The notes beneath the pieces are model-generated. The model had not been told where the DNA came from. It saw only the letters and a program-made list of their open reading frames with translations, and searched no databases. 64,000 bases of DNA from contig NZ_MAUE01000010.1 in NCBI RefSeq assembly GCF_001702265.1, positions 248,001 through 312,000 of the forward strand, read 5' to 3'. Positions within the stretch are counted from its first letter, which is position 1. The number at the start of each line of letters is the position of its first letter. A program made the translations under genes and the position numbers. The DNA comes from Pseudomonas aylmerensis. GTDB lineage: Bacteria > Pseudomonadota > Gammaproteobacteria > Pseudomonadales > Pseudomonadaceae. Below are positions 52,902-62,797 of this stretch, piece by piece.

Positions 52902-54049
52902 ACCTGCAACTCCGGCACCACACTACTCGGCAGATTGACAACACGTTGCTCGAGCCATAATGCATTAGTCAATTCGCCCCGCAGGCTTGAAGAGTAAGCG
53001 GGCAAATGGCTCATCAACTTCCAGATAGGTCGCGTCATGACACCAGCCTGATTGCTGAAAGCCAACAATTCATCACGCTGTCCAAGGTCCTCACAGATGA
53101 TCGCGTTAAGCCAATAGTTGGAACGACACCCTTGAGGTTCAACAACAAACTGGAAGGGTCCGCCCTCCAGGAATGACTGGTAACGCGCTGCAAGAAGACG
53201 CTTTGCGCTAATAAACGAGTCCAGCTGTTCAAGCTGGGCACATCCCAAAGCGGCGTTAAGATTAGGCAAGCGATAGTTGTAGCCCACCTCATCATGAACG
53301 TACTCATAGGGGTGAGCTTTTTTCGCAGTCGTGGTCAAGTGCTTTGCCCGGGCACCCAAAGCCTCTCCCGCCAGGATCATGCCCCCACCACCTGTTGTGA
53401 TGGTCTTGTTTCCGTTGAAGCTCAGAGTGCCAACAGCACCAAATGTACCGGTGTGCCGCCCTTTATAGAGACTCCCCAGCGACTCGGCAGCATCCTCGAC
53501 TATCACCAGCCCCCAGCGGGTGCAAACTTCAATCAACAGGTCGAGTTCGACCGGATGACCAAAAGTATGCATGGGCAGGCAGGCACGGATAATTTTGTCG
53601 CTTTCTTTAACCCGGCAAGCGCCATCGCTATCCAGGTAAGCAAACTCCTGCAACCAGCACTCCATCGCTACCGGCGAAAGCCCCAGCGTGTGCTTGTCTA
53701 CGTCAATGAATACTGGCTCCGCACCGCAGTAAGCAATGGCATTGCAAGTCGCCACAAAGGTAAGTGGCTGTGTGAGCACCAGATCACCGGCCTTAACACC
53801 CGCCAACATCAGTGCGACATGCAATGCGGCCGTGCCATTGACGGTCGCAACCGCCCGGGGACTGCCGGTGTAGGTTTCCATGTCTCGCTCGAATCGATCA
53901 ACGAAAGCCCCAACGCTGGAAACAAACGTTGAATCTATGGTTTCGAGGACGTAGCTTTTTTCGTTCCCGCCAAATATTGGCGCATGCAAAGGAATGAACT
54001 CGTTGGTACGGTATTGCTCGCGTACAAATTTCACCAGAGCGTCAAGCAT
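52898..54049 (-). CDS. legC: NDP-4-keto-6-deoxy sugar aminotransferase (LegC)
   Basis: The 383-residue PLP-dependent DegT/DnrJ/EryC1/StrS enzyme has the PLP-lysine region GTLSFNGNKTITTGGGGMI, VIVEDAAESLGSLYKG, and TVNGTAALHVAL in the N-terminal part. It adds the 4-amino group from glutamate. It starts nine bases after LegB and matches LegC/PseC-like enzymes used for legionaminic acid. Confidence 0.92.
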   Translation of the reverse strand: MLDALVKFVREQYRTNEFIPLHAPIFGGNEKSYVLETIDSTFVSSVGAFVDRFERDMETYTGSPRAVATVNGTAALHVALMLAGVKAGDLVLTQPLTFVATCNAIAYCGAEPVFIDVDKHTLGLSPVAMECWLQEFAYLDSDGACRVKESDKIIRACLPMHTFGHPVELDLLIEVCTRWGLVIVEDAAESLGSLYKGRHTGTFGAVGTLSFNGNKTITTGGGGMILAGEALGARAKHLTTTAKKAHPYEYVHDEVGYNYRLPNLNAALGCAQLEQLDSFISAKRLLAARYQSFLEGGPFQFVVEPQGCRSNYWLNAIICEDLGQRDELLAFSNQAGVMTRPIWKLMSHLPAYSSSLRGELTNALWLEQRVVNLPSSVVPELQV

Positions 54050-54058
54050 GATGGCGCC

Positions 54059-55039
54059 TCAGACGTTGTAGAGATCGGCTTTGTATTTAGCCAGGTTCTC
54101 AGGCCGAGTAAACCAATCAATTGTTTCCTGCAGCCCTTGTCGGATCGAGTACTGTGGCTGGAACCCCGTTAGACCCTGAATCTTGGTGTTATCACACCAC
54201 AACCGGAACACCTCGGATTTCTCAGGGCGCAGACGCTGGTCATCCATCAAGAACTCGACATCACTGCTCATCAACTCGCGGATGAGGTTCAGCGTGTCAC
54301 CCACAGTGATTTCAAAGTTTGAGCCGATATTGACGATCTCACCTACAGCCTTGTCGCAGCGCAGGAGTTCTAGAAAGCCGCGGCAGGTATCAGCTACATA
54401 GTTGAAGTCGCGAGTGGGTGAAACATCACCCAGCTTGATCTGCTTCTTGCCACTGGCAATCTGAGTGATGATTGTGGGAATCACAGCACGTGCAGACTGA
54501 CGAGGCCCATAAGTGTTGAAGGGACGTGCGATGGTCAGAGGCAAATCAAATGCGTTGAAAAAGCTCATGGCCATTGCATCGGCGCCCATCTTAGAGGCGC
54601 TGTAAGGTGATTGCGGCTGAAGCGGGTGTTTCTCATCAATAGGCACGTATTGCGCAGTACCGTAGACTTCGCTGGTGGACGTGTGGATCACCCGTTGCAC
54701 ACCATTGTCAATTGCAGCCTGGCAAATATTCAGCGTACCTTTGACGTTAGTATCCACATAGCTGTCGGGCGCCACATAGGAATAAGGAATAGCAATCAAC
54801 GCCGCCAAGTGAAAAACAGCATCGACACCTTTAGTGATGTGTTTGCAATAATGCGGATCGCGCACGTCACCATTCAAAACCTCAATATCTTTCAGGCAAC
54901 TTACATCCTCAAGCCAGCCCCAGTAATTAAAGGAATTATATTGAGATAGCGCCTTTACCTTGTACCCTTCCCGAACCAATAGCTCAGTCAGGTGCGATCC
55001 AATAAATCCATCCGCTCCGGTCACTAAAACTGTTTTCAT
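54059..55039 (-). CDS. legB: NDP-GlcNAc 4,6-dehydratase (LegB)
   Basis: The 326-residue extended SDR starts MKTVLVTGADGFIGSHLTELL. It has TSTSEVYGTAQYVPIDE, YSASKMGADAMA (Tyr-Lys) and RPFNTYGPRQSARAVIPTII, typical of LegB. It makes the 4-keto-6-deoxy precursor in the legionaminic acid route. It is the first gene of block A; the second of two adjacent ATG codons (55039) is the usual start. Confidence 0.92.
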   Translation of the reverse strand: MKTVLVTGADGFIGSHLTELLVREGYKVKALSQYNSFNYWGWLEDVSCLKDIEVLNGDVRDPHYCKHITKGVDAVFHLAALIAIPYSYVAPDSYVDTNVKGTLNICQAAIDNGVQRVIHTSTSEVYGTAQYVPIDEKHPLQPQSPYSASKMGADAMAMSFFNAFDLPLTIARPFNTYGPRQSARAVIPTIITQIASGKKQIKLGDVSPTRDFNYVADTCRGFLELLRCDKAVGEIVNIGSNFEITVGDTLNLIRELMSSDVEFLMDDQRLRPEKSEVFRLWCDNTKIQGLTGFQPQYSIRQGLQETIDWFTRPENLAKYKADLYNV

Positions 55040-55795
55040 CATTTCACCTTGACTGTAAACCTAACTACGACGTGACTTCGCTATGTGACGCGAGCAAAAA
55101 TATGCTAAAGCCCCCATCAGCCTGCACTCACCGCCCATTTAATCGATGAATGCATGGAATTCTTCTACTGACAATTTACAGACTTTGACCTCATAAAACC
55201 AGTCGCGAGGCTGGCCAGCGCCGGCCGCATGGGGCGCAACCCCGACCTGGAAGCCACTCCTACCCTGACCCACGTGAAAGCCAGCCGAAACCCAAAAAAA
55301 ATAACTCACCGAAACACAACTATGCATACCAGTATTCATCGGCGATAGATTTAGATTTCAATGCCGCCCAGCATATTAAAATCCCGGGCCGAGCCTCCAA
55401 GGCGGCGACTCGAAATATCGATCCATGTCCAACCAAAAAAAACAAATAAATAAATTCGATAATTCAAACACAAGCCCGTCTAAAAAGGACCACAATCAAC
55501 AGCTGCCGAACTAACCCTGCTAACGATATCACTTGATCTTTCGTTCCGACTAAAGATGCAGACAAAGACTGCACGCCGACGCCCACCCGTCAGCGCACAC
55601 CACTTAGCGATTTCATTAATCTTAACAATAAAAATCTTACCGCGAGAGCACAACACCCTCAACCGCTAACGGAAATGACTTGATTACACTGATATAGCAC
55701 AAAGACGCGAACCATGACGCTCGCACACCACCAGGGCAGTCAGCATCATGAGGAGGCCTACAAGCGCATGGCTACTTGAGTGATAAGCGGCTTAG
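55040..55795. other. Gap upstream of legB; no convincing gene
   Basis: About 750 bases with no gene I can support. It should carry the promoter of the long block A. A 66-codon minus-strand frame (55139-55339) and a 60-codon frame (55480-55662) have no recognisable domain. The part at 55190-55260 is GC-rich and the part at 55410-55470 very A-rich, suggesting a patchwork of old insertions. P. aeruginosa has wzz near this place; no chain-length regulator is present here. Confidence 0.5.
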
Positions 55796-56038
55796 CTAGC
55801 GACCCGAGGAGACCGACAGACGACTTGCCTTACGCCGAAAAATAAAGCCAAGAAGAGGCCCTAAAAGGAGACCCACTAACAGAGAAAGCGCGATAAAGAT
55901 AGAGACCGGTATTTGCGGAGTGGCCCAACCCAGAAAGGAAAGGGCGAGCACTTGCTGATTCTCCAGTACAAATACCAAAACGCCCAGCGCTACGATAAGC
56001 AGAATTAGAGCAAGCAAAGCTCGCCTAGCGTGATACAT
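55796..56038 (-). CDS. lapA: LapA family (DUF1049) inner-membrane protein
   Basis: The 80-residue protein has two membrane helices (about 6-26 and 43-64) joined by ENQQVLALSFLGWATPQIPVS, and a basic tail (FRRKASRLS), the LapA layout. LapA with LapB controls LPS supply through LpxC turnover. It follows ihfB by about 24 bases on the same strand. Confidence 0.87.
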   Translation of the reverse strand: MYHARRALLALILLIVALGVLVFVLENQQVLALSFLGWATPQIPVSIFIALSLLVGLLLGPLLGFIFRRKASRLSVSSGR

Positions 56039-56062
56039 ATCCCTCTCCTGATTTAAAACGAC

Positions 56063-56359
56063 TCAAACACCTTCATCCTCATCCTCATTCACCCGATCCC
56101 GCAACTCCTTCCCCGGCTTGAAATGAGGCACAAATTTCCCATCCAGACTCACCGACTGCCCAGTCTTGGGGTTCCGCCCTACGCGCGGTGCGCGGTAGTG
56201 CAGGGAGAAGCTGCCAAACCCACGGATCTCAATCCGATCCCCGGTAGCCAGGCACTGGGACATTTGCTCGAGCATGGTCTTGATGGCCAGCTCGACATCC
56301 TTGGATGAGAGCAGCCCTTGATGGGTGACAATTCGTTCGATCAACTCCGACTTCGTCAT
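56063..56359 (-). CDS. ihfB: Integration host factor subunit beta
   Basis: The 98-residue HU/IHF-family protein starts [10 protein letters not shown] and has the family signature [25 protein letters not shown] with the intercalating Pro. The C-terminal acidic tail (NEDEDEG) is usual in Pseudomonas IHF-beta. With IhfA it bends DNA at sigma-54 promoters and elsewhere. Confidence 0.96.
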   Translation of the reverse strand: MTKSELIERIVTHQGLLSSKDVELAIKTMLEQMSQCLATGDRIEIRGFGSFSLHYRAPRVGRNPKTGQSVSLDGKFVPHFKPGKELRDRVNEDEDEGV

Positions 56360-56491
56360 ATTTTTCCCTTCTTTTTCAAGCAGCTAGGAAAAGCGCTTCG
56401 AAGGTTTTAGCATGACTTGATGAATTTGAACAGCCCGCACAGCAACTTATCTCCGGGATAGATGGAAGCCTGTCTGGCCGGCGCGACGCCA

Positions 56492-56779
56492 TCAATTGCA
56501 GATCACCAGCATGGTACGGGTTACGGCGCCAGCAGGGTTCCAGCCGAACAGGTAATCGCCCTCTTCATCCTTGGCATCGCTGGAGCGGGTGATCACCTTG
56601 TAACCCTGCATCTTGCACTCGCGGGCGGCGCGCTTCTCGCACTTCTCCCATTTGTTGCCCAAGCCCGAGCAATCGATCTCGATGCCGCTGACTCCACGCT
56701 TGGCGTGGGTCTTGGCGCTGGTACTGGAGCAACCTGCAAGCACTACTAGCACTGCAAATAGCACGATAAGCCTGTTCAT
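56492..56779 (-). CDS. Small lipoprotein
   Basis: The 95-residue protein has a lipoprotein signal peptide ending in VLAGCSS (Cys at about 17). The mature part has a further four Cys and two short positively charged stretches. No domain is recognised. It lies between rpsA and ihfB on the same strand, a place where Pseudomonas genomes often carry a small conserved lipoprotein. Confidence 0.8.
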   Translation of the reverse strand: MNRLIVLFAVLVVLAGCSSTSAKTHAKRGVSGIEIDCSGLGNKWEKCEKRAARECKMQGYKVITRSSDAKDEEGDYLFGWNPAGAVTRTMLVICN

Positions 56780-56893
56780 TTAAATCCTTATCAACACAAC
56801 GACGCTGGAACAGCTTTCATGAAGACTATAGTCAGTTCTGACAGTGAGCTGTGCGTCTTGGCTCTCGATGTTGATTCAACGAATTTCAGGCAC

Positions 56894-56922
56894 AAAAAAG
56901 GGCGACCGAAGTCGCCCTTTTT
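56894..56922 (-). terminator. Rho-independent terminator after rpsA
   Basis: On the minus strand AAAAAGGGCGAC-TTC-GGTCGCCCTTTTTT forms an 8-base GC-rich stem with a T run, about 18 bases after the rpsA stop. Confidence 0.9.
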
Positions 56923-56939
56923 CTATGGTCTGACAGAAC

Positions 56940-58631
56940 TTAGTTCTGTTTTTCCATTTGCGCACGCAGCAGAGCACCAAGCGTGGTGTCAACTGGAGCA
57001 TCCGACGAGGCTGGCTTGTCGCGCAGGCTCTGGATGGCTTCTTTCTCTTCGATCTCGTCTTTCGACTTGATGGAGAGTTGGATTACGCGGCTCTTGCGGT
57101 CAACGCTGATGATCTTGGCTTCTACTTCCTGGCCTTCTTTCAGAACGTTGCGCGCGTCTTCAACGCGGTCACGGCTGATTTCGGAGGCTTTCAGAGTCGC
57201 TTCGATATCGTCGGCCAGAGTGATGATGGCGCCTTTAGCGTCAACTTCTTTCACAGTGCCCTTAACGATTGCGCCTTTGTCGTTCTCTTGAACGTACTCG
57301 GAGAACGGATCGCTTTCCAGCTGCTTGATACCCAGGGAGATGCGCTCGCGCTCTGGGTCAACCGACAGGATAACGGTGTCCAGCTCGTCGCCCTTCTTGA
57401 AACGACGAACAGCTTCTTCGCCCACTTCGTTCCAGGAGATGTCGGACAGGTGAACCAGGCCGTCGATGCCGCCGTCCAGACCAATGAAGATACCGAAATC
57501 GGTGATCGACTTGATGGTGCCGGAGATTTTATCGCCCTTGTTGAACTGGCCAGAGAAATCTTCCCATGGGTTAGATTTGCACTGCTTGATGCCCAGGGAG
57601 ATACGACGACGCTCTTCGTCGATGTCCAGAACCATAACTTCCACTTCGTCGCCGACTTGTACGACTTTCGAAGGGTGGATGTTCTTGTTGGTCCAGTCCA
57701 TTTCGGAAACGTGTACCAGGCCTTCCACACCTTCTTCCAGCTCTGCGAAGCAGCCGTAGTCGGTCAGGTTGGTAACACGCGCGGTCACGCGAGTGCTTTC
57801 TGGGTAACGGGCTTTGATAGCAACCCATGGATCTTCACCCAGCTGCTTCAGGCCCAGGGAAACACGGTTGCGCTCGCGATCGTATTTCAGAACCTTGACA
57901 TCGATCTCGTCGCCAACGTTGACGATTTCGGAAGGATGCTTGATACGCTTCCAAGCCATGTCGGTAATGTGCAGCAGGCCATCGACGCCACCCAGATCGA
58001 CGAATGCGCCGTAATCGGTGAGGTTCTTGACGATACCTTTGACTTGTTGGCCTTCCTGCAGGGATTCCAGCAGAGCTTCACGCTCGGCGGAGTTTTCTGC
58101 TTCCAGGACGCTGCGACGGGAAACGACAACGTTGTTGCGTTTCTGGTCGAGTTTGATGACCTTGAATTCGAGTTCTTTGCCTTCCAGGTGCGTGGTGTCG
58201 CGCACTGGACGAACGTCGACCAAAGAACCTGGCAGGAACGCACGGATGCCGTTAACGTCGACAGTGAAGCCGCCTTTAACCTTACCGTTGATAACGCCCT
58301 TGACCACTTCTTCAGCTGCGAAGGCTGCTTCGAGAACAATCCAGCATTCAGCGCGCTTGGCTTTTTCACGGGACAGCTTGGTTTCACCGAAACCGTCTTC
58401 AACCGAGTCCAGAGCAACGTGAACTTCGTCACCGACATTGATAGTCAGGTCGCCAGCATCGTTGTAGAACTGTTCCAGCGGGATCAGAGCTTCAGACTTC
58501 AGACCAGCGTGAACGGTTACCCAGCGAGCTTGGTAATCGATATCAACGATAACACCGGTGATGATGGAGCCTGCCTGAAGGTTCAGGGTTTTTAGGCTTT
58601 CTTCAAAGAGTTCCGCAAAGCTTTCGCTCAT
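56940..58631 (-). CDS. rpsA: 30S ribosomal protein S1
   Basis: The 563-residue protein starts [16 protein letters not shown] and contains six S1 RNA-binding repeats, each with the G-x-V-x-x-(I/L)xDYGxF(V/I)-type core (for example [20 protein letters not shown]). It unwinds and docks mRNA at the ribosome. Two stem-loops lie in the leader just upstream, as in the self-regulated E. coli gene. Confidence 0.97.
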   Translation of the reverse strand: MSESFAELFEESLKTLNLQAGSIITGVIVDIDYQARWVTVHAGLKSEALIPLEQFYNDAGDLTINVGDEVHVALDSVEDGFGETKLSREKAKRAECWIVLEAAFAAEEVVKGVINGKVKGGFTVDVNGIRAFLPGSLVDVRPVRDTTHLEGKELEFKVIKLDQKRNNVVVSRRSVLEAENSAEREALLESLQEGQQVKGIVKNLTDYGAFVDLGGVDGLLHITDMAWKRIKHPSEIVNVGDEIDVKVLKYDRERNRVSLGLKQLGEDPWVAIKARYPESTRVTARVTNLTDYGCFAELEEGVEGLVHVSEMDWTNKNIHPSKVVQVGDEVEVMVLDIDEERRRISLGIKQCKSNPWEDFSGQFNKGDKISGTIKSITDFGIFIGLDGGIDGLVHLSDISWNEVGEEAVRRFKKGDELDTVILSVDPERERISLGIKQLESDPFSEYVQENDKGAIVKGTVKEVDAKGAIITLADDIEATLKASEISRDRVEDARNVLKEGQEVEAKIISVDRKSRVIQLSIKSKDEIEEKEAIQSLRDKPASSDAPVDTTLGALLRAQMEKQN

Positions 58632-58649
58632 TTTAATTCCTGTTGATAA

Positions 58650-58690
58650 GGGCGAAGAATACGCCCATCTCCACACCCCAGACGGTGTGG
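58650..58690 (-). promoter_or_regulatory. Two stem-loops in the rpsA leader
   Basis: GGGCG-N7-CGCCC (58650-58666) and CCACACC-N6-GGTGTGG (58671-58690) are adjacent perfect stems, ending 19 bases upstream of the rpsA ATG. In E. coli, hairpins in the rpsA start region replace a strong Shine-Dalgarno and mediate S1 feedback control. A similar role here is inference. Confidence 0.55.
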
Positions 58691-58750
58691 GTTAGTTTCA
58701 ATTAGAAGAAGCGCCCCAAGACTATGACTGGTCCCCTGCGGCCTTCTTGG

Positions 58751-59440
58751 TCACCCGGCGATATCGCGAATGGCGATTTCGCTCAAGATGCGTTCCAGCA
58801 CCTGCTCGATGGACAACTCCGTGGAATCCAGCTGTATGGCATCAGCCGCCGGCTTTAGCGGGGCTACTGCGCGCTGGGTATCACGCTCATCGCGTGCACG
58901 GATCTCATCTAGCAGACTCGACAGACTAACACCATCGACTTTGCCCTTCAACTGCAAGTAGCGGCGGCGCGCCCGCTCCTCGGCACTGGCGGTCAGGAAA
59001 ATCTTCAGCGGCGCCTCCGGAAACACTACCGTGCCCATGTCGCGACCATCGGCGACCAGGCCCGGCGGCTCCTGAAACGCGCGCTGACGCTGCAGCAAGG
59101 CATCGCGCACGGCCGGCAGCGCGGCAACCTGGGAGGCCCAGGAACCGACTTGTTCATTGCGCAGGTCATCGGTCACATCATCGCCTTCAAGGATGATGCG
59201 CTGGGGATGACCTTCCGTCGCCCCGACAAACTGCACATCAAGATGCGCCGCCAGCAGCTTCAGCGATTCTTCGTTGGTCAGGTCGACGCCATGGTTGCGT
59301 GCGGCAAACGCCAGCAGGCGGTACAGCGCGCCGGAATCGAGCAGACACCAGCCCAGGCGCTTGGCCAGGATGCCGGCGATCGTGCCTTTGCCCGAGCCAC
59401 TTGGCCCGTCGATGGTAATCACCGGTGCTTTGATATTCAC
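58751..59440 (-). CDS. cmk: Cytidylate kinase
   Basis: The 229-residue kinase starts with GTG at 59440, which overlaps the aroA stop as GTGA. It has the P-loop [18 protein letters not shown] and the [13 protein letters not shown] motif with [15 protein letters not shown]. It phosphorylates CMP and dCMP. rpsA starts about 120 bases downstream. Confidence 0.96.
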   Translation of the reverse strand: MNIKAPVITIDGPSGSGKGTIAGILAKRLGWCLLDSGALYRLLAFAARNHGVDLTNEESLKLLAAHLDVQFVGATEGHPQRIILEGDDVTDDLRNEQVGSWASQVAALPAVRDALLQRQRAFQEPPGLVADGRDMGTVVFPEAPLKIFLTASAEERARRRYLQLKGKVDGVSLSSLLDEIRARDERDTQRAVAPLKPAADAIQLDSTELSIEQVLERILSEIAIRDIAG

Positions 59441-61647
59441 AATTGAGCCTCTTGGGCAACACGGATGCCGACGTGGGCACACAGTGTAAGAAAGTTCGGA
59501 AAAGACGTAGCAACATTGGCGCAGTCACGGATACGAATAGGTGCCGTCGCCCGCAGGGAAGCCACACTGAACGCCATGGCAATCCGGTGATCACCCTGGG
59601 CGTGCACTTCGCCACCGCCCATCAGGCCACCGTCAATGATAATCCCATCGGGAGTCGGTTCACACTTCACGCCCAACGCCAACAGACCGTCGGCCATGAC
59701 CTGGATACGGTCGGATTCTTTCACGCGCAGCTCCTGCGCCCCGCGCAACACGGTGCGGCCCTTGGCACAGGCCGCGGCGACAAACAGCACCGGAAACTCA
59801 TCGATCGCCAACGGCACCAAAGCCTCGGGGATCTCGATACCGTTCAGGGCCGCAGCACGCACACGCAAGTCCGCGACAGGCTCGCCGCCTACTTCACGCG
59901 GGTTTTCCAAGGTGATATCTGCGCCCATGAGCCGCAGGATATCGATCACCCCGGTCCGCGTCGGGTTGACGCCGACATGCTCCAGCAACAACTCGGAACC
60001 CTCGGCAATCGACGCCGCCACCAGGAAAAACGCCGACGAGGAAATATCCCCCGGCACTTCTATATGGGTAGCGGTCAGTGCATGACCCGATTGCACCGAC
60101 GCGGTCGCGCCACTCACCGCCACGGGGTAGCCAAAACCGCGCAACATGCGCTCGGTATGGTCACGGGTCGGCGCGGGCTCGGCCACCGAAGTCTCGCCCT
60201 CGGCGTACAACCCGGCCAGTAACAGGCAGGATTTGACCTGCGCACTGGCCATCGGCATCGAATAGGCCAGGCCTTTCAGCACCTGGCCGCCGCGGATGGT
60301 CAACGGCGGACGCCCTTCCGGACCGGTCTCGATCACCGCGCCCATTTCCCGCAGCGGTTTGGCCACGCGGCTCATCGGACGCTTGGACAGGGACGCATCG
60401 CCGGTCAACACGCTGTCGAAGCTTTGCGCCGCCAACAACCCCGAAAGCAGCCGCATGGATGTGCCGGAGTTACCCAGGTAGATCGGCCCCGGCGCGGATT
60501 TCAAGCCATGCAAGCCCACGCCATGAATGGTCACGCGCCCATGGTGCGGACCTTCGATGACGACCCCCATGTCGCGAAAAGCCTGCAACGTCGCCAGGGC
60601 GTCTTCACCTTCGAGGAAACCTTCAACCTCTGTCACACCCTCGGCCAACGAGCCGAGCATGATCGAGCGATGCGAGATCGACTTGTCACCCGGCACCCGG
60701 ATACGTCCGCTCAAGCGGCCGCCCGGGCTGGCGAGGAAGGTCAGGTCATCGGCGTTCACGGCAGTTTCCATATAGGCCCGGCGCGCCAGGATCTTGCTGA
60801 AATGCTCACGCGCCACCCGCGCACGGGTGAACACGCCCAACAACTGATGGCCATCCCCGGCATCAACCGCGTCGCGCAGGGCATCGAGGTCGCTGCGAAA
60901 GGTGTCCAGGGTGCGCAACACCGCTTCGCGGTTAGCGAGGAAGATGTCGTGCCACATCACGGGGTCGCTGCCGGCAATCCGCGTGAAATCGCGAAAGCCA
61001 CCGGCGGCGTAACGGAAAATCTCGAGGTTTTCATTGCGCTTGGCCAGCGAGTCCACCAGGCCAAATGCCAGCAGATGCGGCAAATGACTGGTCGCCGCCA
61101 GCACTTCGTCGTGGCGCTCGACCTGCATATGCTCCACGTCAGCGCCCAGCTCACGCCACAGCCGGTCAACCACGGCCAACGCCGCAGGATCGGTCTGCTC
61201 GAGCGGCGTCAGGATCACCTTATGGCGCCGGAACAGCTGCGCATTCGATGCTTCAACCCCGCTCTGCTCGGAACCGGCAATCGGATGGCCCGGCACGAAG
61301 CGCGCGGGCATGCCGCCAAACGCCTGTTGCGCAGCGCGCACCACATTGCCCTTGGCGCTGCCGACGTCCGTCAGGATCGCCTGCCCCAGGTCCATGCCCG
61401 CCAATACCGCCAGCAATTTCTCCATGGCCAGGATCGGCACCGCCAACTGGATCACGTCAGCGCCCTGGCATGCGAGTGCCAGGTCCGCTTCGCAGCGATC
61501 CACCACGCCCAACTCGACCGCCAGCTTGCGCGATTGCGGGTCCAGGTCCACACCGACCACTTCGCCACACAACCCGCTCTCACGCAGGCCTTTGGCGAAG
61601 GAGCCACCGATCAACCCCAGACCGACCACCACCAGGCGACCGATCAT
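59437..61647 (-). CDS. tyrA-aroA: Fused prephenate dehydrogenase / 5-enolpyruvylshikimate-3-phosphate synthase
   Basis: This 736-residue fusion has an N-terminal TyrA domain ([16 protein letters not shown] near residue 5, [11 protein letters not shown]) and a C-terminal AroA domain starting about residue 300 ([48 protein letters not shown]). The fusion is usual in Pseudomonas. It serves both tyrosine synthesis and the common aromatic route. I chose the ATG at 61647 (MIGRLVVVG); a GTG about 12 codons upstream, just before the hisC stop region, is an alternative. Confidence 0.94.
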   Translation of the reverse strand: MIGRLVVVGLGLIGGSFAKGLRESGLCGEVVGVDLDPQSRKLAVELGVVDRCEADLALACQGADVIQLAVPILAMEKLLAVLAGMDLGQAILTDVGSAKGNVVRAAQQAFGGMPARFVPGHPIAGSEQSGVEASNAQLFRRHKVILTPLEQTDPAALAVVDRLWRELGADVEHMQVERHDEVLAATSHLPHLLAFGLVDSLAKRNENLEIFRYAAGGFRDFTRIAGSDPVMWHDIFLANREAVLRTLDTFRSDLDALRDAVDAGDGHQLLGVFTRARVAREHFSKILARRAYMETAVNADDLTFLASPGGRLSGRIRVPGDKSISHRSIMLGSLAEGVTEVEGFLEGEDALATLQAFRDMGVVIEGPHHGRVTIHGVGLHGLKSAPGPIYLGNSGTSMRLLSGLLAAQSFDSVLTGDASLSKRPMSRVAKPLREMGAVIETGPEGRPPLTIRGGQVLKGLAYSMPMASAQVKSCLLLAGLYAEGETSVAEPAPTRDHTERMLRGFGYPVAVSGATASVQSGHALTATHIEVPGDISSSAFFLVAASIAEGSELLLEHVGVNPTRTGVIDILRLMGADITLENPREVGGEPVADLRVRAAALNGIEIPEALVPLAIDEFPVLFVAAACAKGRTVLRGAQELRVKESDRIQVMADGLLALGVKCEPTPDGIIIDGGLMGGGEVHAQGDHRIAMAFSVASLRATAPIRIRDCANVATSFPNFLTLCAHVGIRVAQEAQL

Positions 61648-61675
61648 AGGCACAACAGGTTGCAATGCAGTGACA

Positions 61676-62788
61676 TCAACCACGAGCCAGAACCTTGGCC
61701 AACGCCTCCAGGAAGCGGCTGTTTTCTGCCGGCAAGCCAATGGTGATACGCAGGTGGTTCGGCATACCGTAGTTAGCCACCGGACGCACAATCACACCTT
61801 CGCGCAACAGGCCCTGGAATACCGGAGCAGCCACTTGGCCGAGGTCGACACAGATGAAGTTGCCCTTGGACGGAATCCAGCCCAGGCCCAGTTCGCGAAA
61901 GCCTGCCTGCAACTGCAGCATGCCGCTTTCGTTGATGCGCCGGCCCTCTTCCAGGTATTCGGCATCCTGCACGGCCGCACAGGCCGCCGCCAGCGCGAGG
62001 CTGTTGACGTTGAACGGTTGGCGCACGCGGTTCAGCACGTCCGCGACGACCGCCGTGGAGAGGCCGTAGCCCACCCGCAACGACGCCAGGCCATAGGCCT
62101 TGGAAAAGGTGCGCGAGACCAGCAGGTTCGGGTAGGCCGCCAGGAAGTCGAGGCCGTCCGGCAGGTCGCTGCCTTCGGCGTACTCGATGTAGGCCTCGTC
62201 CAGCACCACCAGCACGTGCTCCGGCACATCCTGCAGGAAGTCGTTCAGCGCCTGCGCGTCCAACCAGGTGCCAGTCGGGTTGTTCGGGTTGGCGATGAAC
62301 ACCACACGGGTCTGGGCGTCGATGGCTGCCAGCATGGCCGGCAGGTCGTGGCCCCACTCCTTCGCAGGAATGATGCGCGCATCAGCGCCGACCGCCTGGG
62401 TCACGATCGGATAGACCGCAAACGCGTGTTCGCTGAACACCGCGTTGAGGCCCGGCGCCAGGTAGGCACGGCCGACCAGCTCGAGAATGTCGTTGGAACC
62501 GTTGCCCAAGGTCACCTGGCTCAGCTCGACCCGGCACTTTTGCGCCAGCAGGGACTTGAGCGCAAAGCCGTTGCCATCGGGGTAACGGGTCAGCTCGGCC
62601 AGCTCCTCACGAATGGCCGCCAACACCTTGGGGCTTGGGCCCAGCGGGTTTTCGTTACTGGCCAACTTGACGATCTTCGAAGGATCCAGGTTCAACTCAC
62701 GCGCCAGCTCGTCCACAGGCTTGCCTGGAACGTAAGGCGACAGTTGTTGCACGCCCGGCTGAGCCAGGGCGAGGAAGTTGCCACTCAT
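61676..62788 (-). CDS. hisC: Histidinol-phosphate / aromatic aminotransferase HisC2
   Basis: The 370-residue class I/II PLP aminotransferase has KLASNENPLGPSP, FIANPNNPTGTWL, VLDEAYIEYAEG and SRTFSKAYGLASLRVGYG (PLP lysine in SKAYG). Placed between pheA and tyrA-aroA, it probably acts on prephenate or aromatic keto acids as well as histidinol phosphate. Confidence 0.93.
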   Translation of the reverse strand: MSGNFLALAQPGVQQLSPYVPGKPVDELARELNLDPSKIVKLASNENPLGPSPKVLAAIREELAELTRYPDGNGFALKSLLAQKCRVELSQVTLGNGSNDILELVGRAYLAPGLNAVFSEHAFAVYPIVTQAVGADARIIPAKEWGHDLPAMLAAIDAQTRVVFIANPNNPTGTWLDAQALNDFLQDVPEHVLVVLDEAYIEYAEGSDLPDGLDFLAAYPNLLVSRTFSKAYGLASLRVGYGLSTAVVADVLNRVRQPFNVNSLALAAACAAVQDAEYLEEGRRINESGMLQLQAGFRELGLGWIPSKGNFICVDLGQVAAPVFQGLLREGVIVRPVANYGMPNHLRITIGLPAENSRFLEALAKVLARG

Positions 62789-62797
62789 GTTAAAGCC

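Noticed and set aside
55125..55140. Possible ops/JUMPStart-like element (GGGCGGTGAGTG on the minus strand) before legB
   Set aside because: Only the first six or so bases match the GGCGGTAG consensus and the T-rich part is absent.
55139..55339. 66-codon minus-strand frame upstream of legB
   Set aside because: The C-terminal part looks protein-like but there is no family match or ribosome site; at most a gene remnant.
56958..58595. 545-codon plus-strand open frame opposite rpsA
   Set aside because: Shadow of codon-biased rpsA, with no family resemblance.
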